Below are positions 1 to 10,149 of a stretch of 64,000 nt of DNA, one piece after another. The stretch is from Diphasiastrum complanatum (taxonomy: Eukaryota; Streptophyta; Lycopodiopsida; Lycopodiales; Lycopodiaceae): the NCBI GenBank assembly GCA_029204225.1, contig CM055111.1, positions 9,679,000 to 9,742,999 of the forward strand, read 5' to 3'. The translations under genes and the position numbers were made by a program. The notes under the pieces were generated by a model that was not told where the DNA came from, did no database searches, and saw only the letters and a list, made by a program, of their open reading frames with translations. The stretch's first letter is position 1. Each line of letters starts with the position of its first letter.

Positions 1-1573
1 TGACAGAAGATTGCTTGTGGCTGTGAAAGAGAGAGATGAGGTGTAGTTGGAGAAATGCAGAGGCAGCCTAAATGCTAATAGGCATGAACACTTGATGTTT
101 GGTGACAAGATGTGCACAGACAAGATTTTAGACTTATGCTGAACCTATAAAAGAATCACACTGGTTCGTAATGATAAAAGATTTCCAGCAGAAGAAAGAA
201 CTGGAATGGATCCCCATGAAGAACGTTTGGAGATCAGTAAGGGTTTGAAGGAGGATGAGGATTGGGTTAATGGGCAACCATTATTGACCTATTATCCGGA
301 GAGTGAGCATTCAAAAGCTTCAAGAACAAGCTTTTTGCAATAGCAGTAAATGGCTTATGTCATGGATATCCTGCAGAAGAGGATTATTTAAAGGCTTTCA
401 TATTGAGCTAGTGGACCCTGTTACTCATTATTAAATTGGCTGAAGCATTGGGAAGAGGGTTCTTTATTTTATTTTATTTTTTCTGTCCATGGATATCCGT
501 AGAGTCTTCACCTCAGGCCCGTAACTATATGACAGTGATGCAGTATCCAGACCAATGTTCAACCAAGGACATCTTCAGGATAACAGTCCTTGCCTGGATA
601 AATTTATCCTTTTTCCCTCCAAGACTAATGCGATTGTTTGAAGGGTTGCTGTTGGACTTAGGGGCAAATTTCAGATTTCCCACAATACAGGGATATCCAG
701 AAAACACGTCTATGGGAAAAGACCAGCCAGACTTATGGGAGATCAGAAGATGCTGGAAAACATAAGCAACCTATAAGGTTTACGAGGTTGCCTGAGATGA
801 GTCTAAACTGCAAGAAGATGGTGCACAAACCCAAGGGATGCAAAGAGCTTGGATTGATTAACATTGATGGAGAAAAGAATGTGTTATATAGAGATTGAGG
901 GGATAAGGGGAAAGAAAGGATTGGAGAGAATGTTCAATTTGGGAAAGGTTCAAAAATGGGAGTGAGCTACAGCAGAGAAGGGGAAGCTGGTACCTAGAAC
1001 AAAGATTCATGGTTGGCCCCAGTTGACCCCTAGAAGATAATTGGTTATGGATTGATTATTTGATATGTCGCCACAAAATAATTAGAATACCACATCTCAA
1101 TGCTCCAATGAAGGTCTTTTCACCAAGACAAAGAAGACAACTCAGGTAAGCTATAGTAAATCCATTGATAATGGTCAAACTTGGCTGAGAAACCTAGCCA
1201 AGGGAGACTTGAAGGATGGCATGGATTAATAAGACCTACTTGGTTTCAGGGAAAAGCATAGTGAATGTGACAGCCTAGTGTGATAAATTTTGGAGAAGTA
1301 GTGACTGATGGGCCAATCCTTGATACTTCCTATTCATGAGAAATTGACTAGTGGAATAGACACCTCCAAATTGAGAGATCTTAGTACTGAAGGATAGAGA
1401 AGGCAAGACTACAAAGAAGCTGGTCGCCTTAGAAGACTTAACAACTGAGATCCTTATAGTTAACCGAGTATTACTTCCTCGCTCAGATTGCAAACCATAT
1501 GGCTTATATTGTGACAGGTTTGTGATTTGCAAGATAGAAACATGCAAGAAGAAGAAGAAGAATGAACAGATCT
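1..1573. other. No recognisable gene
   Basis: Only short open frames occur here, such as a plus-strand frame at 436-765 and a minus-strand frame at 1275-1547. Neither shows a domain or motif I recognise. The stretch lies just downstream, in element orientation, of the minus-strand Ty3 integrase remnant that begins at 1574, so it may hold decayed sequence of that element. Nothing in it can be called. Confidence 0.4.
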
Positions 1574-2170
1574 CTATCCACCCTCAAAGCCTTTCTTTGA
1601 CATCGTCTTTATTCTTGTCAAATAGTTTGAATACAAGAGAAGTTTTGTCATAGGCCCATTACATTCTCCCCTTTGGAAATAAAGGAGGAAATTGAGGATC
1701 TTGTCCATATAAATCTCGAAACGGGCTGATATGAGTAATTCTTGAATAGTTGTACGAAAAGCATGCAGGACATAAGGAATCCATTTATCCCAATCAAAAT
1801 GTAGCAGATCAACAAACATTGGAACTATTTGTTTAATCTTTCATTCAATTCATTTGGTTGAGGATGAGAGTCTCAAAAATACCCAAGCAAATATACATGA
1901 CTTTCGTAACTTTAGATTTGAAATTGGAGCCTTGATCTGAGAGGATTTGAACTGGTGTCATGCGGTTTGAGCCTTTTGATCCTAAAGAGCGTTCATAAAC
2001 TACAACTTCAATTTTTCACTTTGTGTACTTTTTAGATGCTTGTCCAATCCGAGTTTTTTTCAACGGCAGTCTCCAAGAGAACTTGAGACAAGGTCGTGAA
2101 TGATGTGTTGGCCACAAGCATTATTTGTCCATCACAAAGTTTATTGGCATCAAAACCTCATATTGCTTCT
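1574..2170 (-). mobile_element. Ty3/Gypsy integrase remnant
   Basis: The minus strand reads as the second half of a Ty3 integrase. A segment near 1920-1950 resembles the catalytic-core text SDQGSNF (seen as SQIKAPISNLK with substitutions). The DWDKWIPYVLHAFRTT block near 1730-1810 is typical of the region after the third catalytic acidic residue in plant Gypsy elements. Stops and frameshifts break it, and no zinc finger, RT or LTR is attached. It points away from the Ty3 fragment that starts about 45 bp to its right, so the two are separate insertions or halves of a rearranged one. It is non-functional. Confidence 0.65.
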
Positions 2171-2214
2171 AGAGATTTAAGATTTTGTATTTGATTTCAC
2201 ATAGCTTAATGCGA

Positions 2215-3136
2215 TAACTCAGCATGATGTGTATCCCTTACCTAAAGTTGATGATTTGTTAGATCGTTTGGGTTCTTCATCTTATTCGACCTCTATTGTT
2301 GGATACTAGCAAATACCACTCCTAGTAGTAGCTGCTCAATAAACAATATTTCAAACTTCATCAAGATTGTATGAGCTCATTGTTATGCCTTTGGACTATC
2401 TAAAGCCTTGCTACCTTGCAAAGATTTTTTTTCTTTTTTTATTGATCAAGGTGTAGTGGTATCCTTGGATGACATTCCCGTGCATACAAAAACTTGGGAA
2501 GAACATGTAAAAGTTTTGATATGGGCTTTATCCACTATGGCCAAGTTCAACTTGAAAATGCAATTATTAAAAAGTGTCGGCTCAACTCCAACTTGAATTT
2601 TTGGGATTTATTATTTCACGAGCCAGGATTGAGATTGTTATCAATCAAAAGACTCCGTGGATTAGCTACATATTGCGACAAATGTTTCTCAAACAACTAC
2701 TCTATATAATCTATAAAAAAAAAAGTTGCTATTTATTAATTACCTTACGTGATGAAAGTTTTAAACAATTGCTACAATTTATGTCTCAAGCTGCTGTTTT
2801 AAAACATCAAAATCTTACGAGGTCTTTTCTTCTTCAATCGGATGCTTCGCGAATGTTGTTGGTGCATCCAGACCTATTTGTTTTAAGAGTCAAAGTTAAA
2901 ATGCAACATAACAAAATTATTCTGTTAGTGAATTGTAAGCAATAGTTTGGGCATTTGAGCTTACACATGCTGAAAAACCCTTTGATCTCATTGCTTGGAA
3001 TGTTATTGGTCATTTCCCTATGTTAGAATCAAGCAATACGTATGTGATCATGATAATAGAATATCTTACACATTGGTTTAAAGTTCAAGCTAATTCCAGA
3101 TCATAAAGCTCCAACGGTAGCAAAGTTTCTTTTTTT
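2215..3136 (+). mobile_element. Ty3/Gypsy RT and integrase remnant
   Basis: The plus strand, read across frames, gives Ty3 landmarks in order. An RT segment starting YPLPKVDDLLDRLG lies near 2230. A degenerate active-site region VVSLDDIPVHTKTWEEHV lies near 2455-2510, with LDD where VYLDD is usual. FLGFIISRA lies near 2600, an RNase H start FLLQSDAS near 2825-2850, and an integrase-like stretch GHFPMLES...EYLTHWFKVQA near 3005-3090. Frameshifts and stops are frequent, and much of RNase H and the integrase zinc finger is missing. It ends abruptly at about 3136, where a Copia primer-binding site begins. It is an old, internally deleted copy. Confidence 0.7.
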
Positions 3137-5448
3137 GCATCAGTGGTATCAAAGCCCGCTTGTCATAGTCTGACACAGCCAAAAAGCTATCAGATCCAAG
3201 AGGCTAAGCATTCAAACAAAGAACCATCAACAAGTGAGAACACAATTCACAACAATGGCTTCAATAAGCAGCATACAATTCAAGATCTGTACAATCCTCG
3301 ATTCATCAGGATCTAACTTCCTAGCATGGAAGGTTAAGACCTCGTTGATACTAAAGGGAGAAGGATTATTCCCCTGGGTACATGTCACCGAGGAGATGCC
3401 TACAACTACAGGCAAGGAGCTACGCGAATGGAGGGAGAAGAATGACAAGGCAATAGCCGTGTTATCTTCATCCATTGAGGATAGCCTAACTCTTGACATG
3501 GCTACAATCTCTAAAACATAGGAGATGTGGGATACATTACTCACAAGATTTCAGATGAAATCACGCAGTCAGATCATGCTACTCAAAGATCAACTGACAA
3601 ACCTGCAGTGGGATGGCAAAGACCTCACTTCCTTTCTTAGGAAGATGAAGGATCTATTCCTTTCACTACACAATTTTGAAGTAGAAAATGCAGTGTCAAC
3701 AGAGAAGCAGCTTACATATCTGTTGAGAGACTTACCAAGATCCTTCCAAACAACCAGAACGCTGCTAGCAAAAGATCCTACAACGACACTCGAAAAGGCT
3801 GTTGTCGAGATTCGAGAAGAAGTCAAAGTCTTGATCACAACTTGATGCCTCTGACCAAGCTCTCTACAGCAACAAGAAATCAAAGAAGCAATTCAAGCCT
3901 AAGATCGAAGGCAGGATCGAGATCAGCAAGCAGAAGGAGCCAGCAAATGCAAGTGGAAGAACAAAGGAAGGTCAAAACAACAGAGTGGAGACAAGAAGAC
4001 ATGCGTGAGATGCAAATGCGAAGGACATACCGTCAATTCGTGTTGCTTAATCCGAAAATTGAGTGTATCCACTGTTACAAGAGGGTCATGCAGCCATGGA
4101 CTGCCGACAGAACCCAAGAAACAAATCATCTCAAAGCAGACAAGAGAACAATAATAGTTCATCCTATGTCAAGGAGCCAGAGAGCTCAAAGATGGGTGAA
4201 GAAAGATCGAATCACAGAAATTCGACTCTGTGCAGACATGTGTGCAGTGTCAACACCTGACACACATGAGGTAATCCTTGATTCAGGAGCTACCTCGCAC
4301 TTTGTTACATCAAGACGGATCATGTCTGATTTCCGAAGTGCAGATTCATCAAAATTTATCGTTCTTGGAGATGGATCAAAACATCAAGTGAATGGTATTG
4401 GTTCACTGTGGCTCAACACAAACGGTAGAGACAGACGACTCGAAGATGTTCCTACACTGTAGCAGGACTTGCTATCAGTGACAAGAATAGTTGATGCAGG
4501 GATGCATGTGACGTTCTCAAACGAAGCATGCAACTTTGTTGATGCAAGTACCAATATGCTCATCACTCAAGGAAGAAGAAAAGACAACCTGTATCACTTG
4601 AGGGTACGCCTACTTGTAGATCAAGTGCATCAGACTCATGATGATCCGCCAGATACTCTATGGCATAGGAGACTATGCCACATGAATTCAATGGCACTAT
4701 AGCAAGCAAGCCATCATGGAGCAATCACAGGGGTGAGCATCTCGAATGAAACCAGTTCGATGGCCTGTGATGCATGTCTGAAGGGTAAGATGTCACGTAC
4801 TCATTTTGTCAAAGACTCCTACAGAACTACAAAGATTATGGAGCTTGTACATTCTGACATCTCTGGACCTTTCAACGTGATTATATTGATGATTACAGTA
4901 AGTTTGCTAGAGTCCACTTTATTCACAATAAATCAGAAGCATTTGACAAATTCATAGAGTATGTGAATTGGGAAAAAATATGCACTGGTAATAATGTGAT
5001 GCAGATCAGAACAGATCGAGGTGGAGAATACATCTCAAATCGATTCACTGACTTCTACAATGATCATGGTATCATTCACAGAAGAACTGCATCTTACACA
5101 CCACAGCACAACGGTGTTACAGAAAGAAAGAACAAGACTCTAATGGAATCTGCTAGGTGCATGATGGCCTATTCAAAGGCTCCAAGAGTGTTGTGGGCTG
5201 AAGCAGTAGCTATAGATACTTACATTCAGAATAGGACAGGAAAGTCTGGTGTTCCTCACACGACACCACACGAATTATGGTGGGGTAGAAAATCCAATCT
5301 GACTCACATCCGTATCTTTGGCTGTGCAGCTTATGCACATGTTCCTGATAAGCTTCAAAAGAAGCTTGATGAGAAATCAGAACAGGGATATCTTGTAGGA
5401 TATGACAATCATTCGTCATACTACAGAGTCCCTATGCCAGAGACATGA
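3137..5448 (+). mobile_element. Copia family 1, copy A: gag-protease-integrase half
   Basis: The element starts at its primer-binding site, TGGTATCAAAGCC at 3144-3156 (one change from the tRNA-Met type), with no 5' LTR. Gag begins near 3254 (MASISS...) and is cut by an in-frame TAG at 3519-3521; the reading then continues to about 3845. A CCHC knuckle near 4060-4105 is split by a frameshift. The protease motif DSGATSHF starts at 4280. The pre-integrase block LWHRRLCHMNS is near 4656-4690. Integrase core motifs HSDISGPF, RTDRGGEY and ERKNKTLME lie between 4845 and 5150, followed by LTHIRIFGCAAY. The frame stops at 5446-5448. RT and RNase H are absent here; a matching 3' half lies at 10.15-11.8 kb. 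Several stops make it a pseudo-element. Confidence 0.88.
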
Positions 5449-6660
5449 TGGGGCAAGGGAGATAGAAGACCATGAATGGAGAAGAGAGCAGGAATATTGC
5501 GGAACAGCACTCCCGTTCTAATCAGCTGCTAACAAAAGCAGTCTAATAGACAACTTATGCTAAATGTAATCACAACCTTAAGTGTTCTAATTGTCCAATA
5601 GGATCTTAAAAAGTAATTCATACTCTGAAACAAGAGTACAGTCCACCGAAGGGATTAGAGATGATTTGTATGTGGTACTACTGGAATCAGATTCAACGTG
5701 ATGTATAGTTTTGAAATAAATGGAAGAGCAATATGATAACGTGGGTTCCTCAGGCGTCAAAGATAGCCATCGTCTGATCACAAACTGAGGAGTCGTAGAC
5801 GTCCGCGTTTTGATCAGAGTTAGTAAACAAGCATGATCAAATAGCAATGAGAATGCATTCAATTACAACAGGCATTCATCTACGTTGTACACAGATAAAT
5901 ACAAGCTGCTGCTATATTATACTGACGCACAATACAAAGTAGCGATTACAACAAAAAATGACAGCGTAATTGGGATGCTCAAATAATGTGTCTCATGGAC
6001 GGACCAACCTGTAATCTGTGCTTGGATGATCTATTTATAGACTTCATCCATGTATTAATTACATTGAATGCTTGTCACCTAATTAGGAAAGTCGTTGTAC
6101 TTGAAAGTATATGACGTTTGTGACAATTGTACACAGTATATACGGCAATAATTTAGCATCGTTGACATGGACAAGGACGTCGCTGGAATGTTCCTCGTTT
6201 ATTTTAGACGAAGTTTACAAAATGCCTCACAAAATAGAAAAAAACATGATTTTTCAAACTATGAGTAACAAACTCATTTTTGCACTTATTAGATCCAAGA
6301 GCATAAACTTGATGACACAACTACTTGCTTCAAAAATGATTTGGAAACATATCTAAGCCATCAATGACAAGAAATATGTCCATACAATAGGCATCGTACA
6401 AGACTAGTATTGCCTTATACAATAGGCATCATACAAGACTAGTATTGCCTTACTTGAACTTTGAGATGTAGAAATCTCAATAAAGCAAGATGGTACATCA
6501 AGTAATGTAAGAGAAGCAAAAGTTAATATGTTAGTAGATACCACCTGACAATTGCCCCTCTTTGCCATGAAAATTGAGCCACATAGACTCGGCCTTGCCT
6601 CTTGAAGATCCCCTTGAAACCATGTGTTGAGAAGACTCCTCCTCAAGTCTTGGCAAATCT
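5449..6660. other. Unassigned intergenic sequence
   Basis: I recognise no coding domain here. Short minus-strand frames (5587-5862, 6404-6691) have no family features. It follows the truncated end of Copia copy A and precedes the presumed LTR end of the minus-strand Copia, so it is probably decayed transposon or spacer. The one clear internal structure is the 35-bp tandem duplication listed separately. Confidence 0.4.
6382..6451. repeat. 35-bp tandem duplication
   Basis: Two head-to-tail copies of a 35-bp unit (6382-6416 and 6417-6451) differ by a single base (G versus A in the word GGCATCRTAC). The near identity points to a recent local duplication. Confidence 0.85.
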
Positions 6661-6909
6661 TGTCAAGAATTAGATATGCAACATCAAGCATTCACCATAA
6701 GCAATCACCACAAGAAGGCGAAAGAAGAACACGCACTGTCACTCTATCACACTAACTCATACAGAGTGTAAAAAGTACAAATAAACCCCGAACCCCTGAT
6801 AGAGAGAGAAAACCTACGAGTAGACTAATAGACTGACAACTGGTCACAACCGTCAACATTAATGTACCTCGTAAACAATAATAATGAAGCTTATCATTGA
6901 TTTCTAACA
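6661..6909 (-). mobile_element. Probable 3' LTR of minus-strand Copia
   Basis: On the minus strand the RNase H frame ends in a purine-rich run (GAGGGAGAG, 6910-6920) directly followed by TGTTAGAAATC at 6909, the classic polypurine tract and LTR start. The far end is placed at 6661 because the minus strand there reads TTGACA, giving a 249-bp TG...CA unit. That end is a guess, as no second LTR copy is available for comparison. Confidence 0.5.
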
Positions 6910-8126
6910 CTCTCCCTCAATGATAAAATTACATTCTTCAATTCCTAATAGAGTACGAAACCTCTCAAATTTACATCTACCTAATGACTTAGTAAAAATA
7001 TTTGGCATTTGATTTTCAGATTTACAAAAAACAAGATCAATGGCTCCATCAAGAATTTTCTCTCGAACAAAATGGTAGTGTATTTCGATGTGCTTGGTTC
7101 GAGCATGTAGAACTGGATTTTTGGCAAGGTGAATGCAACTTTGATTATCGCAAGATATAGTAGTCACATCCACCTGTGGTTGACCTAAATCTACAAGCAA
7201 TCTTCGTAACCATACCGCTTCTTGTGTAGCATTGCTGAGTGCTCAATATTCAGCTTCCGTCGATGATAAGGCTACTGTAGGTTGCTTTCTGCTGCTCCAT
7301 GAAATTGCAACTGTACCATAACTGAATGTATGACCATCGGTAGATCTTCTGTCATCAATATTACCTGCCCAATCGGCATCTGTATAATCTACCAACATTG
7401 GCGCTTCAGGCTGATCATACTTCAAACCAAAATTCAATGTCCCTCGAATGTATTTGAGAATACGTTTAGCAGACTTCCAATGTGCTTGACTAGGATCTTG
7501 CATAAATTGACTAACAACACCAACAACATAAGAAATATCAGGCCCTAGCCATTTCCACAATGGATCTGTTTTTCCGTTCTGCAACTCCGTTCTGTTGTGG
7601 TGAATAGGGTGTAGTGGTTTGTCTCTTGATCCCCTGATCCTTGCAAAAGATTATAAACTCTGTTGAAAAATACTCACCGCCACCATATGATCTGAGGGTC
7701 TTAATATAACAACCTGTTTGTTTTTCAACTAGATCCTCGGAACTTTCTAAACTTGGCAAAAGCATCAGATTTCTTGCCTATGAAATAAATCCAGATATGT
7801 CTACTATAGTCATCAATGAATGTGATGAAATAGTAACAACCACTAATGGACCTAGTTTGTATTGGTCCACACAGATCACTATGAACAAGATCAAGAATGC
7901 CATTGGCTCTTCTTGCTCCATCTTTGGGAAATCTCTCTCTCTCTATGTCGTTTTTTCAAAATGCAACTCTCACAAATTTTTCCTTCAAAACAGATATCAG
8001 GCAATCCAACAACTAGATTACCTCTTTTAAGAATTTGCAAGCTCAATCTCTCACCATGCTCCAACAAAATGGAACCTAAAGAAGTCATCTTCTTTGAGAA
8101 TGTCTTGCAATGGATAAAAAATGTTG
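6904..8126 (-). mobile_element. Copia family 2, internally deleted copy
   Basis: Read from high to low coordinates, a pre-integrase zinc block lies at about 8110-7900 (LKRGNLVVGLPDICFEGK, CESC). Integrase follows at 7800-7560, including YGGGEYFSTEF and PYSPQQNGVAERKN. The reading then jumps straight into the end of the RT/connection region (PDISYVVGVVSQFMQDPS) at about 7560. RNase H runs to 6904 (YTDADWAG, WSSRKQPTVALSSTEAEY, SCDNQSCIHLAKNP, ARTKHIEIHYHFVREK, NIFTKSLGR). The last third of integrase and nearly all of RT, including the YVDD site, are missing. A frame break at 7200-7243 separates two RNase H pieces. A (CT)n tract abuts the 5' side, and gag is absent. Confidence 0.88.

Positions 8127-8198
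<72 letters not shown>
8127..8198. repeat. (CT)n microsatellite
   Basis: Two CT runs (8127-8155 and 8163-8198) are separated by a short AATCTCC interruption. The tract marks the broken 5' end of the minus-strand Copia fragment. Confidence 0.95.
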
Positions 8199-8199
<1 letters not shown>

Positions 8200-9129
8200 A
8201 CAACCCCAAAGTATTGCCCCTAAGATGAGGATAGAAGAACACAATAAGAGATACTATGGAGCCAAACCGCCCAACCAATCCTAGATCAAACCTGGATCTA
8301 GCCCCCAAGCCATGCCATGTGAAGCAAGAGGAGAAGAGAGAATTTGGTAACTTAACCCAATGTGTCGACGAGAGAATCCCCACCTCATTATATAGAGAGT
8401 AAAGGCCTGTGCATGTAGCCATGCAATCCCCATGCAGGTCAACTATAAATAGATCACATCTCTTCATGGGCAGTCTTCCTGCCTATAACCGTCACATAGG
8501 CATGCAATACTCCATATGTCTCAATTAGAGTGTCTGGGTCCTCTCAAGGTAATTAGTCACAAACAGGCCTCAACATGGATTGAAATCTCGACGTGACCAA
8601 TAATCTCGAACACTGGAGGGCCGGTCTACCATATTAGGACTATTCCAGGTCCTTAACAGAATATGGCCATAACATTCTTCCCTCCTTAAATTGCTTCTAT
8701 CCTTAGAAGCTCCTTAAAATAGGAAAGAATTACAAGAACAGTTCTTTTAACTTTCAATATTAACCTAAGAAATCATTATCCTTAGTTTGACTTTCATATC
8801 AAACAAGTACTCAGAGTAAACCAATTTCCAATCGTTAATCTCTGTTCTGGAGTACAACTCAACTAAGCAATAAATTTCTCAACTAGGTTACATTCAACAC
8901 AAGTTAGTAAAATCACCTTCATGTAAAACACTTACATGAACCACTGAGTGAAATATTCCCTAACTTGGGAGATTAAAGTTAAAGAAAAGAAATTATAATT
9001 ACAGTCTGAAATTATCTACAAGTTCTGGCAGACAATTTATAAAAAGCTTCCAAGTACAACTATCATAAGAATCCAATTCTAAGATATGATAATTCATTCA
9101 ACTAGAATCTCTAAGAGAATCATTAAGAT
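8199..9129. other. Unassigned spacer
   Basis: AT-rich sequence without a recognisable protein or RNA. The text CATTCTTCCCTCCTTA near 8671-8687 resembles words seen at the ends of plant LTR elements, but I cannot define an LTR. Confidence 0.35.
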
Positions 9130-9545
9130 ATAGAATGATTAAAACTCAACTCTGAGGATGTCAAAGAAACAAGCCACTTTATCATTGTCATCTAGTGAGG
9201 CCGAGTACAAAGCACTTACTCATTGCACAAAATAGATGGTATGGATCAACAAAATGATCAAAGATCTTCACTTGCTAGATTTTTTAGAGAGCCCAATCAT
9301 CTTTTGTGACAACCTATCAACCCAAAAGTTGGCAAGCAATCCTATTTTTGCTAGGAGCAAGCATATTGAGGTGGCATATCACTTTGTGAGGGAGCAAGTC
9401 ATGGCAAAGGAGGTGGAGCTGATATCTTCAAGGGAATGTGTAGCTGATATCTTCACCAAATCATCGAGAAAAGACTTGTTTATGAAGCATAGGACTTAAC
9501 TTGGAGTATTCTCAAATTCTATGCTAAAACTAGTTGAAGGGAGAG
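9130..9545 (+). mobile_element. Copia family 3, RNase H 3' end
   Basis: The plus strand encodes the C-terminal half of a Copia RNase H: KKQATLSLSSSEAEYKAL, then (9236-9499) IIFCDNLSTQKLASNP, ARSKHIEVAYHFVREQV and CVADIFTKSSRKD. One stop codon splits it near 9232. Its text differs from families 1 and 2. A purine tract (GAAGGGAGAG) ends it immediately before the LTR at 9546. Everything upstream of RNase H is gone, so it is a truncated remnant. Confidence 0.85.
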
Positions 9546-9864
9546 TGTGAAAGATTTCAACTAGTTTAGTCAAATTTGGTCATATTTGTTTATTTGACAA
9601 TTGAGGCCAATTTTTTATTAGACTTAGAGATTGTCATTTCAAAGCCATTTAAGTTCAGATGTGTTTGAATTACCACTTTTGGAATGTGGCTTCTAGCCAA
9701 AGATAGGCTCTTCCAAAAAATGCCCCTGCATTTTGAACTGTAACTTCTTTTTGAAGTTTCTTAGTAAAGAAAAGTACAATTTGAACTTTGGGTCCCTTCA
9801 GCCCATTTCTTTGGGAAATTTTTTAATAAAGAATGAGGCATTTCTATCCTTCATTTCTACAACA
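9546..9864 (+). mobile_element. 3' LTR of Copia family 3
   Basis: The LTR starts TGTGAAAGATTTC directly after the polypurine tract and plausibly ends ...TACAACA at 9864, a TG...CA unit of 319 bp. An AATAAA polyadenylation signal lies near 9826. The right end is inferred, without a partner LTR. Confidence 0.6.
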
Positions 9865-10025
9865 TTCGTCTAGGATATGCGTGCAATGCTGATGAATTCC
9901 ATTCGATTCCTACTTCTGTCTACTTGCAAAACACTAAAGAACAACAAGATTCTCAGATTAAACTACAGATTAACATACATGAAAAACAAGAAACAAGAAA
10001 CTAAAGACTAAACAGCATTTTGAAA

Positions 10026-10065
10026 GTCCAAGGATCAAGAAACACTCATTTCTTGATTCTTGGAC
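10026..10065. repeat. Short perfect-type hairpin
   Basis: Arms 10026-10042 and 10049-10065 are inverted copies of a 17-base word (GTCCAAGRATCAAGAAA) with one mismatch and a 6-base loop, CACTCA. The hairpin lies in the spacer between the family 3 LTR and Copia copy B. It does not extend beyond 17 pairs. Confidence 0.85.
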
Positions 10066-10149
10066 ATCCCAAGAGTATCAAGAATTGGAATGTCAAGATT
10101 ATGCAAGATCTACACCACAAATCTAGCCCATTCAGTTTACTTGAATGCT

